A stretch of 64,000 nucleotides of DNA from Limosilactobacillus rudii (lineage in GTDB: Bacteria > Bacillota > Bacilli > Lactobacillales > Lactobacillaceae), in assembly GCF_014145455.1 (NCBI RefSeq), contig NZ_JACIVB010000049.1, positions 1-64,000 on the forward strand. Reading direction: 5' to 3'. How positions within the stretch are numbered: the first letter of the stretch is position 1; every line of letters starts with the position of its first letter. Positions 13,404 to 22,538 of the stretch are shown here, one piece after another. The position numbers and the translations under genes are program-made. Below the pieces are notes generated by a model, which worked only from the letters and a program-made list of their open reading frames with translations, was not told where the DNA came from and ran no database searches.

Positions 13404-13718
13404 AAGAAAACAACCCCATCAACGCCGACAACAGGTGGGGATGCCAAATCCGATGTAAGTAAAAGCGATAAACCTGCATCAAGTACAGTAGCAAGCTCTA
13501 CTCCGGCAAGTTCTGCTACTAACTCAAATACTTCAACACCTAATTCGGGTACTGTTGCTCAACCGGCAGTAACTGATACTTTTGACCCAAACGGTAATGT
13601 AAAACCAACAGAGGCTCAAACTATTCCAGAAATCAAAGCTTACCTAGATGCACATAAGATCTCTTATGCATCATCGGCAAGTAAGCCTGATTTATTAGCC
13701 TTAGTTAACCAAAAATAA
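13377..13718 (+). CDS. C-terminal capsid extension reached by -1 frameshift, HeH-like domain
   Basis: An open frame in -1 relative to the capsid without a plausible start or ribosome site of its own. It encodes IDSPSGDDGKK, a Ser/Thr/Pro/Ala-rich linker of about 60 residues, and a compact end EIKAYLDAHKISYASSASKP followed by DLLALVNQK, which resembles the HeH/LEM helix-extension-helix fold. It ends at TAATAA. Sense is clearly maintained, so it is translated. The likely product is a minor, longer form of the capsid protein displayed on the shell surface. Confidence 0.7.
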   Translation: MDSPSGDDGKKTTPSTPTTGGDAKSDVSKSDKPASSTVASSTPASSATNSNTSTPNSGTVAQPAVTDTFDPNGNVKPTEAQTIPEIKAYLDAHKISYASSASKPDLLALVNQK

Positions 13719-13739
13719 TAACGATAGGTGGTGGTATTT

Positions 13740-14186
13740 ATGTCAATTAATTCATTGAAAGAAACAGTGTCAGATGACGAGTTACAAACGGTTAAAGCTT
13801 CTCTACGACTAGAACCAGATATGACAGATGATGACAAGTTAGTGAAAATGCTGATTAAAGCGGCACGGCGAGATGTAATCAGCCAAGTAGGAGAACGCAT
13901 TAATGACTTTTTTGATAACAATGAAGTATTTAATGCTGCGGTTATTTTGGAGGTATCACACTTATACAATCATCGGAGTGCAACATCAGAACAGCAAACT
14001 TATGAAGTTCCAATGGCGCTATATTCTTTGATTAATTCAATGAAAGACGAATATCGCTACCGAATAATGAAAAGTGATGGACTTCTTAGTGATGATAGTT
14101 CTGATAGTGCAGATGCTGAAAGTAGTAATGAAAAGACAGCAAATTCCAATCAGACTTCGGAACTAGGGGATGAACATAATGGTTAA
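13740..14186 (+). CDS. head-tail connector (gp6-like adaptor)
   Basis: 148 residues, ATG 13740 behind AGGTGGTGG. Helical protein with LRLEPDMTDDDKLVKMLIKAARRDV and a C-terminal acidic Ser/Asp-rich tail (SDDSSDSADAESS). Matches the phage gp6-like head-tail connector family, which binds below the portal. Overlaps the next gene. Confidence 0.8.
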   Translation: MSINSLKETVSDDELQTVKASLRLEPDMTDDDKLVKMLIKAARRDVISQVGERINDFFDNNEVFNAAVILEVSHLYNHRSATSEQQTYEVPMALYSLINSMKDEYRYRIMKSDGLLSDDSSDSADAESSNEKTANSNQTSELGDEHNG

Positions 14187-14535
14187 AAATTTAAATGTTG
14201 CTCGCATGCGATATCGACTTGAATTTGGTATTGATGAATCCACCGGAAAGAAAAATCCTAATACGGGTAAAGCAATTAAAGGCTTTAATCCACACTTTAC
14301 AAGATATGCCGGGTTATGGACATTAAATGCTAATCAAGCAATCACATTGGCAGGAGCTAATATTAAAGAAGCTGTTGTGTTCTTTATTCGTCATGATTTA
14401 CAAATAACAAGTAATTATAAAATCCGTAAAGGAGACGAAATCTTTATTATTGATAACATTTCTTACGATGATGGTCTGAGCACTGATGGATTTGATTTGA
14501 TTACTTGTCATAGAGAGGTCGTTAAACATGGCTAA
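14179..14535 (+). CDS. head-tail joining / head closure protein
   Basis: 118 residues from ATG 14179 (AGGGG 9 nt upstream; ATG 14170 also in frame). Small beta-rich protein (MRYRLEFGIDEST, ITSNYKIRKGDEIFIIDNI) of the phage head-tail joining family (SPP1 gp16-like). Position between the connector and the HK97 gp10-like gene supports the call. Confidence 0.8.
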   Translation: MVKNLNVARMRYRLEFGIDESTGKKNPNTGKAIKGFNPHFTRYAGLWTLNANQAITLAGANIKEAVVFFIRHDLQITSNYKIRKGDEIFIIDNISYDDGLSTDGFDLITCHREVVKHG

Positions 14536-14983
14536 CGATGGACTTATAAAAAATAATTTTGACCAGTTTTTGGAAAAGGCTGACAAAGGCTTTACATTAT
14601 CTGATCGAAAAAAAGTTAATAAAGTTGGAGATAAGATTTACGAGAAAGCAATGATAGCTTTCTTAAAGGAACATGAACGTGATGTTGTGTACGAAAACGG
14701 TACTAAGCATTTAGCAGAAACACTTACTCATGAAATCAAAGAAGATGGGCATTATGAGATTGGCTTTTCTAAAAAGGGAAAGAAAGCTTATATTGCTCGT
14801 TTTCTAAACGATGGATGGAAACCACGGAACCAATATGGTGGACCTTATGGAACTGCACCAAAGGCAAAATATGCTGATTGGCATGACTTTATTGCCCGAA
14901 TTGGTAAAGAACGTGATCAAGAAATGGGTAAGGAAATGGCTATTCGTGCTAGACAGATTATGGATGAGAAAGTAGGCAAATAG
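14528..14983 (+). CDS. HK97 gp10-like tail component
   Basis: 151 residues. The central FSKKGKKAYIARFLNDGWKP is characteristic of the HK97 gp10 family, and N- and C-terminal helices surround it. Overlaps the preceding gene by 8 nt. Takes part in head-tail or tail completion. Confidence 0.85.
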   Translation: MANDGLIKNNFDQFLEKADKGFTLSDRKKVNKVGDKIYEKAMIAFLKEHERDVVYENGTKHLAETLTHEIKEDGHYEIGFSKKGKKAYIARFLNDGWKPRNQYGGPYGTAPKAKYADWHDFIARIGKERDQEMGKEMAIRARQIMDEKVGK

Positions 14984-14984
14984 T

Positions 14985-15383
14985 ATGACACCTACCGCAA
15001 AAATTATTGGTCTACTTAGTGGTAATGTAGATCAACTAAAAGATATTCTTATCGATAATATTTGTGCTTATAAAATTGATAATGAGAATGTTGATGATAC
15101 TCATGCTATTCTTGTTGTTTCAGAAGATAACGATGGGCAGCGTGATGTTGGAAATGATACTATTCTTTCCACAATTAAACGTGTGTCAATAATGTTTTAT
15201 TATCCAATTAATTTTGAAGGCGATATGGACTTAATTGAGAAATCAGTTGAGTCCTTTTTGTATGCTCATGGAATTAGACGATATCTAAATGCCGGGCATG
15301 TTATAACGCCTGACACAGAGAACATCACAAATACACTGAAATTTAATTACAAACAAGATGAAATAGAAGAGGAGGACGAATAA
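14985..15383 (+). CDS. tail terminator / minor tail component
   Basis: 132 residues, starting 1 nt after the previous stop. Contains VSIMFYYPINFEGDMDLIEKS and an acidic end (DEIEEEDE), which fits the tail-completion proteins that sit between gp10-like and major tail genes. Assigned mainly by position. Confidence 0.7.
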   Translation: MTPTAKIIGLLSGNVDQLKDILIDNICAYKIDNENVDDTHAILVVSEDNDGQRDVGNDTILSTIKRVSIMFYYPINFEGDMDLIEKSVESFLYAHGIRRYLNAGHVITPDTENITNTLKFNYKQDEIEEEDE

Positions 15384-16088
15384 ATGGCTAACATTGGTCT
15401 GAAAGGAGCCTATCTTGCGTTAAAAAATGAAGATGGATCTACCATTGTTGACGCAACAAAAGGCCTTTCTGCGACTGGTGTCTTTCCAATTGACACCAAC
15501 AAAAACCACTTAAATTTAGGGCTTCAAACAGCTAACATTTCGGCATTATCTGGAACCCCAACAAAGATTAATGGTAATAACGAAGTGGTAGATATCTCTA
15601 ATCCACCATCTTCACCAACTGTTGCTCTTACTGCTAACTTGATCAATCCAGAAGTTAAGCAAAAGATTCTTGGACGGGTAAAACTTAGTAATGGTGTCTG
15701 GGTTGACGGTGAACGACCAGTCTATTCAGGTTTGATTATTGTTACTCAATCACCAATTACTTTGGAAGATGTTTACTATTCATTTGGTATGGGTGTTTTC
15801 ACTGAAACAACGCAAAATGTGCAGACTAACACTGATACTGCGGAAACCCGTGAAAGTGATACTCTAACATTTACCTCTATGGGATTTGTAGGGTTTAACG
15901 GTAAAAACTATGGCTTTGCTCGTGCAGGTCAAGATAGCTTTGATAAACAAAAACTATTTGACACGGTATTTCCTGGTCAGACTTTTGTCACTGCAAGCAA
16001 AGATGGTACGGCTGACCCATCATTACACGGCGGACAATCAGTTGATGTTCGTACCGATGGTGAAAAGAATGCCGGAGTGGGAAAATAG
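15384..16088 (+). CDS. major tail protein
   Basis: 234 residues. Begins ANIGLKGAYLALKNEDGSTI and contains SALSGTPTKINGNNEVVDIS and ETRESDTLTFTSMGFVGFNGKNYG, typical of phi13-type major tail proteins that polymerise into the tail tube. It stops at GGA-AAA-TAG, where a canonical slippery heptamer would permit a longer form. Confidence 0.88.
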   Translation: MANIGLKGAYLALKNEDGSTIVDATKGLSATGVFPIDTNKNHLNLGLQTANISALSGTPTKINGNNEVVDISNPPSSPTVALTANLINPEVKQKILGRVKLSNGVWVDGERPVYSGLIIVTQSPITLEDVYYSFGMGVFTETTQNVQTNTDTAETRESDTLTFTSMGFVGFNGKNYGFARAGQDSFDKQKLFDTVFPGQTFVTASKDGTADPSLHGGQSVDVRTDGEKNAGVGK

Positions 16089-16156
16089 CTGCCCCACAAC
16101 CAAGTGGGGAACCCACAGAAGTAATTAAACCAGATGGTAGTTCAACTACAGCCTAA
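16079..16156 (+). CDS. -1 frameshift site and extension of the major tail protein
   Basis: GGGAAAA (16079-16085) is a perfect X-XXY-YYZ heptamer placed in frame (G GGA AAA) just before the TAG stop. Six nt later the hairpin CCCCAC/GTGGGG (16092-16109, loop of 6) begins. The -1 frame continues as IAAPQPSGEPTEVIKPDGSS and ends TTA-stop at 16154-16156, adding about 24 residues. Spacer and stem resemble those of the capsid site. The +1 frame in the same place gives an unlikely Cys/Trp-rich peptide. Confidence 0.7.
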   Translation, partial: GKIAAPQPSGEPTEVIKPDGSSTTA

Positions 16157-16220
16157 CTAGTAAAGACAGAGACGAGAAATTGTGAGACGTAAGTAAATAC
16201 ATACAAGGAGAAATAATAAT

Positions 16221-16625
16221 ATGGCAAAAACTGTAACTTTAAAAGCTGCTGATACTCTTGGTAAAGATTACACGATTATGGATTCTATGACCAATATTAA
16301 GAAAATTAATGCTGGTATCAAAGCAATCTATAAGCGTATCAATGAAGTGGATGATAAAAACGAAAATCCATTATTTGCTGACTACAATGAAGCGATTACC
16401 GATGAAGTAGTCAAACAAGTTGCTAAGCTTCTAGGATTAAATAAAGAAGATTCTAAGAAACTAGAAGAGATGTCCTATGGTGACCTATTTACTTTCTATT
16501 CAAATGCTGTTGAGAAATTTACAGGAATGGTAACTCCTAGTGTCCGTAAGATGCAAAAGCGTCAAGAACAAGTAATGGACGCATTAGGTAAGGAAGATGA
16601 CCCAAAACAAAGTTCAGAAAATTAA
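16221..16625 (+). CDS. tail assembly chaperone, short form (gpG-like)
   Basis: 134 residues, ATG behind AAGGAGA. Helical, charged protein (MTNIKKINAGIKAIYKRINE, MVTPSVRKMQKRQEQVM) immediately before the tape measure gene. This is the standard place of the chaperone that coats the tape measure. Contains the CCCAAAA slip site near its end. Confidence 0.85.
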   Translation: MAKTVTLKAADTLGKDYTIMDSMTNIKKINAGIKAIYKRINEVDDKNENPLFADYNEAITDEVVKQVAKLLGLNKEDSKKLEEMSYGDLFTFYSNAVEKFTGMVTPSVRKMQKRQEQVMDALGKEDDPKQSSEN

Positions 16626-16816
16626 TTATTGATTTAGATAATTTAACTGAAGATATTGATTTTATGGCTCAGCAAGCCATGCAAAATGGTATATTACCTG
16701 GTGATTTTTATAAATCATCTTTTAGCGATATGATGGCTGCACAAAATGCCAAAGCAAGAAAAGATCGCCCACAGGACCCATTAACTTTAGTAGGTTCTGA
16801 GGCGTTCCTTTTTTAA
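16601..16816 (+). CDS. -1 frameshift site and T-part of the tail assembly chaperone (gpGT-like)
   Basis: CCCAAAA (16601-16607) lies in frame as C CCA AAA. After a -1 slip the frame continues TKFRKLIIDLDNLTEDIDFM...PGDFYKSSFSDMMAAQNA... to the stop at 16814-16816, adding about 69 residues. The frame has no start of its own and ends 27 nt before the tape measure gene. This is the classic gpG/gpGT arrangement of long-tailed phages. Confidence 0.82.
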   Translation, partial: PKTKFRKLIIDLDNLTEDIDFMAQQAMQNGILPGDFYKSSFSDMMAAQNAKARKDRPQDPLTLVGSEAFLF

Positions 16817-16842
16817 AATCTTTAAGGAAAGGAGGAAAATAA

Positions 16843-19800
16843 ATGGCTGTAATTGATGGGTATACATTTGCTGTTGATATGCAAGATCGCGGTGTTGTAA
16901 CAACGCTTCGACAGATGAAGGCAGCAGCTAGTGCAATGAAAGCTGAAATGCGGACAGGCTTTGAAACCATTCGTCAAGGTGAAGGGTCCATATCTGCTTA
17001 TAATTTTAAGATTGAACAATCTAAACGCCAGATTGAAAATTATAAGAATATGCAAAAAGAGCTTCGAGATGAACTTGATAAACTTTCAAAAGCTCGTGAG
17101 AAGCAAATTGCAGAAACTAAAAAGTATGCTGACACTAATTCTGACGAAGCTCAAAAAGTTCAACGAGCATTTGATGAGACCGAAAAGAAATATGCAAGTA
17201 CGGTTCGTCAAATTGAGAACGCACAACATCAGATTAATAAGTTAACTCAAGGTATCGATGAGTCCCGGAAAAGTATTTTACAGTTTAATACTGGCCTTGC
17301 CCGAACAAGGACCGAAGCTCAAAGTGCTAAGTCTGTTATGGATAGTTATGTAAAGTCTGTTAATAGTCAAGGTAATGCTTTTCGAACAGGAAAAGCTCAG
17401 GTTGAATCTTACAAAATTCAGCATAAAGCTTTGATAAATCAATTCCGTGCAGAAGTAAGTGAAACTGATAGATTAAAGAGCAAAGTCGTAAGCCTACGAA
17501 ATAGTTATTCACAACAAGAAGCTAAAGTTAACCAGACTATTCGTGAACATGGACGAGCTTCTAGTGAATACCGTAAGGAAGCTGCGTCTCTTGCCGGATT
17601 AGGCGAAAAGATTACTAATCTAAATTCTGATTACGCAAAGCAAATTACACAAGCGTTAAAAGTTCGAACGTCAATTAATGAAATTTCCCGAGCAGAACGT
17701 AGTGTAACTGATGGTGGAATTACTAGATTAAGTCGAGCTATGAATAATCTTGATGCTAATGCACGGCGCGCAACATCGCATACACGAGAATGGGCTCAAT
17801 CAATTCGTGGTGGATTAATGACGGCTACGTTTGCGATGGCCCCATTTGGAATGGCAGTGGGTAAGTCTGTTCAAATGTCATCAGAATTGCAGGCACAATG
17901 GATCACTACTAAGAACTTATTAGTTACCGGTGGTGAAAAAGTTTCTGATGTTACTAAGACAGTTGGTCAAATGCAACGAGATGCTAGCAAGTATTCAAAA
18001 GAATATGGTTTCTCTCAAAAAGAAATCGCTGATCAATATACTGAACTAGTAAAGCGTGGATATACATCTGAATCAGCATTAGGATCAATGAAGTCAATGC
18101 TTGAAGCGGCACGTGCTTCTGGAGATGACTTTAATGATGTTGTTCAAAGCTCATCACAAGTTCTCGATGCCTTTGGACTACAAGGCAAAACTGCTGGAGA
18201 ACAGATGAAAAATACCAGCCGTGTTGTTAACTCGATGGCATATTCAGCTGATATGACAGCAACCTCATTTAAGGATTTGGGATTAGCTATGAGTTATGTT
18301 TCGGCAAGTGCTAGTCAGGCTGGTTTTAGTGTTGAAGAAACGTCCGCTGCTATTGGTATTCTTTCTAATTCTGGTGTTGAAGCTTCCAAAGCTGGTACTG
18401 GATTACGTAAGGTTATTAATAGTATTCTTGCCCCAACGGATAATGCAGTAGCTCATCTTCAAAAAGTTGGCTTAAGCATTGATGACTTTAAGAAAAAAGA
18501 TGGCTCTCTAAAGTCAATGTCAGATATTTTTAAGCTAATTAATGACCACACAAAAGACCTTGGCAAGGCTGAAAAAGGTGCTTTCTTTAAGGCTTTATTT
18601 GGAACAACTGGTCAACAGGCCGGTACCATCTTGGCTCAATCAATGGACAGTATGGCTAAAGGTAATAAGAATCTTGAAACCTTGACAGAAAATGTAAAAA
18701 AAGCTGAAAAGGGAAATGGATATGTCCATAAATTAGCCACTAAGAACATGCAATCAACCCAAATGGAAATGAAGAAGTTAAAAATGAATATCCAAGATAT
18801 TGCAATTAATCTTGGAAATAAACTTCTTCCAGCTGTCAACGATGTAGCTAAAGCGATGAGTGATTGGGTTGGCTCAAAGGATGGACAAAAAGCCATCGGT
18901 GACTTTAGCGATAGTGTGTCTAGTGCTGGTCGAGCCATTGGTAAACATTCAAAATCAATTATTCAATTTATTGGTGGCTTTGTTGAAGGCTTATCTGGTG
19001 TTATAAGATATGGTGGAAAAGCAGCAGGCGCAATTTTGAATGTATATAGCGCATTCGGAAGAATTACTGGATTGTCAAAATCTAATAGCAATTTACCAAA
19101 ATATATTGGTGAGGCAACTGGTGCTATTATCGGTATTGTTGGTGCGTTTAAGGTACTCAAAGGTACTATTAATGGAATGAGTGCTATTCGGCAAGATATT
19201 CGCACAATGTTTCACTTAGATGGTGTTGCTTCAGAGCAATCTAAAATTGATATTGAAAATAAAAAGTTACAAGAAAATATTAACCTTTGGAAACGCCACA
19301 ATGAAGTATCTGGTGGTGATTCTAGTATAGGTAGTGATATAACAAATAACACTATTGAAAAGACAGATAAGAATGTTGAAAAAGCAAGATCACCAGTAGT
19401 AACTGCGTCTACTATCGAGGAAGAGTTACCTTCTCGTAGTGAGATGAGGCGAGCTGGAGAAAATCGTGGTAGTAACATTGCTAAAGGAATACGCGGGGGA
19501 TTAGTACGTGGATTAAAGGGAATTGCTAATCTCGCAATAATAGCTCTAACAGGTGGTATGCTTGATTTTGACTTAGTTCTTGGAATTGGTAAAAGGATAG
19601 GTCAATGGTTACTAAAAGGGTTTAAACTCGGATGGAAGCTTGGAAAATGGATAACTAAACCTTTTGCTCGAATGATTGATACTAATGTTGTTCGATCAAT
19701 GTTTGGATTTAAACCTAAAGATATTGAATCACAAGGGCAAAAAGTTACAAAATCATTTTCTAATGGTGTAAAAAGAAGTTTTAATTCTTCTAAATTTGAT

Positions 19801-22530
19801 ACCTTAAAGTCAATGTTTGGCTTTTCAACAAAGCGAGTAACACAACAAGGTATTAGAACTGGAAAAGATTTTGCAACAGGAATGAACAAATCAGTTAAGA
19901 ATTCTCAAAATAAGTTTTCAATAAAGAGCTTATTTAAGAGTTCAGGGAAGCACGCAGCTCAAAGCGGGAAAAATGTTGGAAAATCATTTGTAGAGAGTGC
20001 AAGTAAGGCAATTGAAAAATCGCCAAAGAAAACTTCTTTTGCTAATTTATTTAAAGGCTCTGGTAAACATGCAGCAGCTAGTGGGGTAAAAGCAGGAGCA
20101 TCTTTTGTAGAAAACGCCGGCAAAAGTGCAACAAGGAGCAGTAAACTCTTAACGTATGGAAAAACTCTAGGAAGTAAAATGGGTGGTGCTGCTACAGTTG
20201 CATTTGGCGCAATTGATTTATTACAAGCACTAACCACAAGTAATCATAAAAACCGTGCAAAAAAAGTTGGTGAGTCCCTAGGATCGACAGCAGGTGCAGC
20301 GGGTGGAATGGCAATTGGCGCTACTTTAGGAAGTGCTGTTCCAGGAATCGGTACAGTTATCGGTGGAACTTTAGGAAGCATAATTGGTGGAGTTGCTGGT
20401 GGTCACATTGGAAAATCACTTGGCAAAGCATGGCCACAAATCAAAAAAGGTGCTTCCAAAGTTGCTAAAGGTATCGGCAAATTATTTGAAGCGCCGTTTA
20501 AATGGGCTTATGGTCAAGGTCAAAAATTTGGAAAGTGGCTGAACAAGCAATTTGGTTCTAAGAAGGGTAAAGGCCTAGGTACCGGTAATTATTCTGCTAA
20601 AGATCGCCAATTAGTTAAACAAATGACAAACGCTGTCAATGGATACACACGGGCATTAAGGTCTTTGCAGAAAGTTAAAATGAAGAATTATTTTAGTGAA
20701 ATGTCTAAGAACATTCGCAAGTCCAAACTAACTAAAGAACTTTCAAACTTAGACAAGAGTGCTCGTCGGTCTGTACATGATTGGAAGAACCTCTCAAAGC
20801 CAATTAAAACAGTTGCGTTTTCGCTACGACTTCTTCAAAAATCAATTAAGGGATTAGCTGGTAAAAAGAATGGTTTAATTACGGTTGATAGGGATGTACG
20901 AAGTCTTTATCGGACTATTCGCAAAAATCCTTTTGGGAAACTTATTGCACAACAAGCTAACATCGCTAATAAAGCAATGAGTGGTAAAAAATCTGGCTTT
21001 GTCAATGAATTTAACCGTGAAACCCGTTCAATGGATAGAGCATTACGTTCATTTAAGAGGGAATTTAATCGTGATTGGAAGAGTACTTGGTCAGGCTTAG
21101 ACCGTCCTGTCAGTCGTAACCTAAGCTCTGCTAACCGATCAGTTGACCGTTATTTAGATGACGTTCAAAGTACACGTGCTAAATTCAGTAGTTCTTTTCT
21201 TAAGGGATGGAATAGTTGGATTAATGACGTGACTAGTAATTTTCGTAAAGGGTTTAACAAACTACCAGGTTATGCTCAATCGTCAATGAAAGATATCATA
21301 AGTCGGTTAAATAAAGGAATTAGTGGTATTAATTCGACCATTAGTAATTTTGGCGGTGATAAGAAATTATCAACTATTTCTTATGCTAATGGTACGATGA
21401 ATGGTCATCCTGGTGGGCATATGCTAGTTAATGATTCGGTTCGTCCACATTGGAAAGAACTTGTCTTATTTCCGAATGGTCAAGCTATGTTACCCCAACA
21501 TCGAAATACGCTTATTCCAAACGCACCACGTGGTACCCAAGTATTAAGTGGTGAAAGTACTTATAAATTTATGAATTCGATCGGAGTTCATAAATACGCT
21601 AATGGTACTTTATCTGAATCAGAAATGAACAAGCTATCTGAACAATTTGATAAACACCCTGAACAAGCCGCAAAGACTTTAGTTCTAAAATTAACTAATT
21701 GGAATTCAAAAATACCGCTTGTTGCCGATTTAGGTCCTGCTACTGCTATTGCATTTGCTCGTGGAATTTCCAACGTTTTAAAAGAACAGCTTTCAGAGCC
21801 AGCAAATCCAGGTGGTGCTGGCGTTGCACGTTGGCGCCCATATATTATTCGTGCTTTTCATGAATTAGGTCTTGAAGCGGCTGAATGGAAAGTTAATAAA
21901 CTGTTGAAACAGATTCAAACTGAATCAAATGGTAATCCAACAATTCCACAGCAAATTCACGACAAAAACTCTGGTGGCAATGAATCATTTGGACTATTGC
22001 AATTTGCTGCAAGTACATGGGCTGCTGACGCCTTGCCACGCCATAAGAATAAGGCTAGCGGTTATGATCAAATCATTACTGCTATTCATGTTCTCGAAAA
22101 CGGCGGTGAAGGAGGCTGGGGCAATGTTGGTAACGGTCATGGATGGGCATGGGGTGGCTTTGTAAACCGCCAGGGTCTATATCCAATTGCTGAGGGTAAT
22201 AAACTTGAGTCAATTATTCCAATGGATCTCAATAAACGTCCACGTGCTTTACACCTTATCGATCAAACTCTTGATAAGATGGAAAACGATGGTGGCGGAA
22301 CTGGGGGATTGCGTAGTCGCAACTCACAAGCAACCCAAAATTCTGAAACCACTACTTATCTTAAACAAGCAGTAACTATTTTGGCTCAAATTGCTGGACT
22401 TAATAAACAGCAAATTGATGCTATCTTAGCTAATGGAAAGAATGATAATATTGTATCGCGGCGAAAACGAGCACAATTCTATAACGATTACGGTAAAGAT
22501 CAAAAACTAAATGATTATATGAGTTATTAG
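16843..22530 (+). CDS. tape measure protein with transglycosylase domain
   Basis: 1895 residues, ATG behind AAAGGAGG. Residues 1-300 coiled coil; 340-620 tape-measure core (MQRDASKYSKEYGFSQKEIA...); about 952-1106 four 39-residue repeats; 1144-1192 Gly/Ala-rich hydrophobic stretch (TAGAAGGMAIGATLGSAVPG), a likely membrane insertion segment; about 1654-1772 lysozyme-like SLT domain with TESNGNP and ESFGLLQFAASTW. It sets tail length and, by the SLT domain, cuts peptidoglycan during DNA injection. Confidence 0.93.
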   Translation: MAVIDGYTFAVDMQDRGVVTTLRQMKAAASAMKAEMRTGFETIRQGEGSISAYNFKIEQSKRQIENYKNMQKELRDELDKLSKAREKQIAETKKYADTNSDEAQKVQRAFDETEKKYASTVRQIENAQHQINKLTQGIDESRKSILQFNTGLARTRTEAQSAKSVMDSYVKSVNSQGNAFRTGKAQVESYKIQHKALINQFRAEVSETDRLKSKVVSLRNSYSQQEAKVNQTIREHGRASSEYRKEAASLAGLGEKITNLNSDYAKQITQALKVRTSINEISRAERSVTDGGITRLSRAMNNLDANARRATSHTREWAQSIRGGLMTATFAMAPFGMAVGKSVQMSSELQAQWITTKNLLVTGGEKVSDVTKTVGQMQRDASKYSKEYGFSQKEIADQYTELVKRGYTSESALGSMKSMLEAARASGDDFNDVVQSSSQVLDAFGLQGKTAGEQMKNTSRVVNSMAYSADMTATSFKDLGLAMSYVSASASQAGFSVEETSAAIGILSNSGVEASKAGTGLRKVINSILAPTDNAVAHLQKVGLSIDDFKKKDGSLKSMSDIFKLINDHTKDLGKAEKGAFFKALFGTTGQQAGTILAQSMDSMAKGNKNLETLTENVKKAEKGNGYVHKLATKNMQSTQMEMKKLKMNIQDIAINLGNKLLPAVNDVAKAMSDWVGSKDGQKAIGDFSDSVSSAGRAIGKHSKSIIQFIGGFVEGLSGVIRYGGKAAGAILNVYSAFGRITGLSKSNSNLPKYIGEATGAIIGIVGAFKVLKGTINGMSAIRQDIRTMFHLDGVASEQSKIDIENKKLQENINLWKRHNEVSGGDSSIGSDITNNTIEKTDKNVEKARSPVVTASTIEEELPSRSEMRRAGENRGSNIAKGIRGGLVRGLKGIANLAIIALTGGMLDFDLVLGIGKRIGQWLLKGFKLGWKLGKWITKPFARMIDTNVVRSMFGFKPKDIESQGQKVTKSFSNGVKRSFNSSKFDTLKSMFGFSTKRVTQQGIRTGKDFATGMNKSVKNSQNKFSIKSLFKSSGKHAAQSGKNVGKSFVESASKAIEKSPKKTSFANLFKGSGKHAAASGVKAGASFVENAGKSATRSSKLLTYGKTLGSKMGGAATVAFGAIDLLQALTTSNHKNRAKKVGESLGSTAGAAGGMAIGATLGSAVPGIGTVIGGTLGSIIGGVAGGHIGKSLGKAWPQIKKGASKVAKGIGKLFEAPFKWAYGQGQKFGKWLNKQFGSKKGKGLGTGNYSAKDRQLVKQMTNAVNGYTRALRSLQKVKMKNYFSEMSKNIRKSKLTKELSNLDKSARRSVHDWKNLSKPIKTVAFSLRLLQKSIKGLAGKKNGLITVDRDVRSLYRTIRKNPFGKLIAQQANIANKAMSGKKSGFVNEFNRETRSMDRALRSFKREFNRDWKSTWSGLDRPVSRNLSSANRSVDRYLDDVQSTRAKFSSSFLKGWNSWINDVTSNFRKGFNKLPGYAQSSMKDIISRLNKGISGINSTISNFGGDKKLSTISYANGTMNGHPGGHMLVNDSVRPHWKELVLFPNGQAMLPQHRNTLIPNAPRGTQVLSGESTYKFMNSIGVHKYANGTLSESEMNKLSEQFDKHPEQAAKTLVLKLTNWNSKIPLVADLGPATAIAFARGISNVLKEQLSEPANPGGAGVARWRPYIIRAFHELGLEAAEWKVNKLLKQIQTESNGNPTIPQQIHDKNSGGNESFGLLQFAASTWAADALPRHKNKASGYDQIITAIHVLENGGEGGWGNVGNGHGWAWGGFVNRQGLYPIAEGNKLESIIPMDLNKRPRALHLIDQTLDKMENDGGGTGGLRSRNSQATQNSETTTYLKQAVTILAQIAGLNKQQIDAILANGKNDNIVSRRKRAQFYNDYGKDQKLNDYMSY
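19696..20160 (+). repeat. four 39-residue internal repeats in the tape measure protein
   Basis: Units begin SMFGFKPKDIESQGQ, SMFGFSTKRVTQQGI, SLFKSSGKHAAQSGK and NLFKGSGKHAAASGV. Each continues as (V/T)GKSF plus a Lys/Ser-rich helix. The spacing is 38-39 residues. Confidence 0.75.
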
Positions 22531-22538
22531 GAGGTGAA

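Noticed and set aside
15910-16128. Open frame crossing the major tail protein stop in the +1 frame
   Set aside because: Composition is unlike a phage tail protein; the -1 frame after GGGAAAA gives a more sensible extension.
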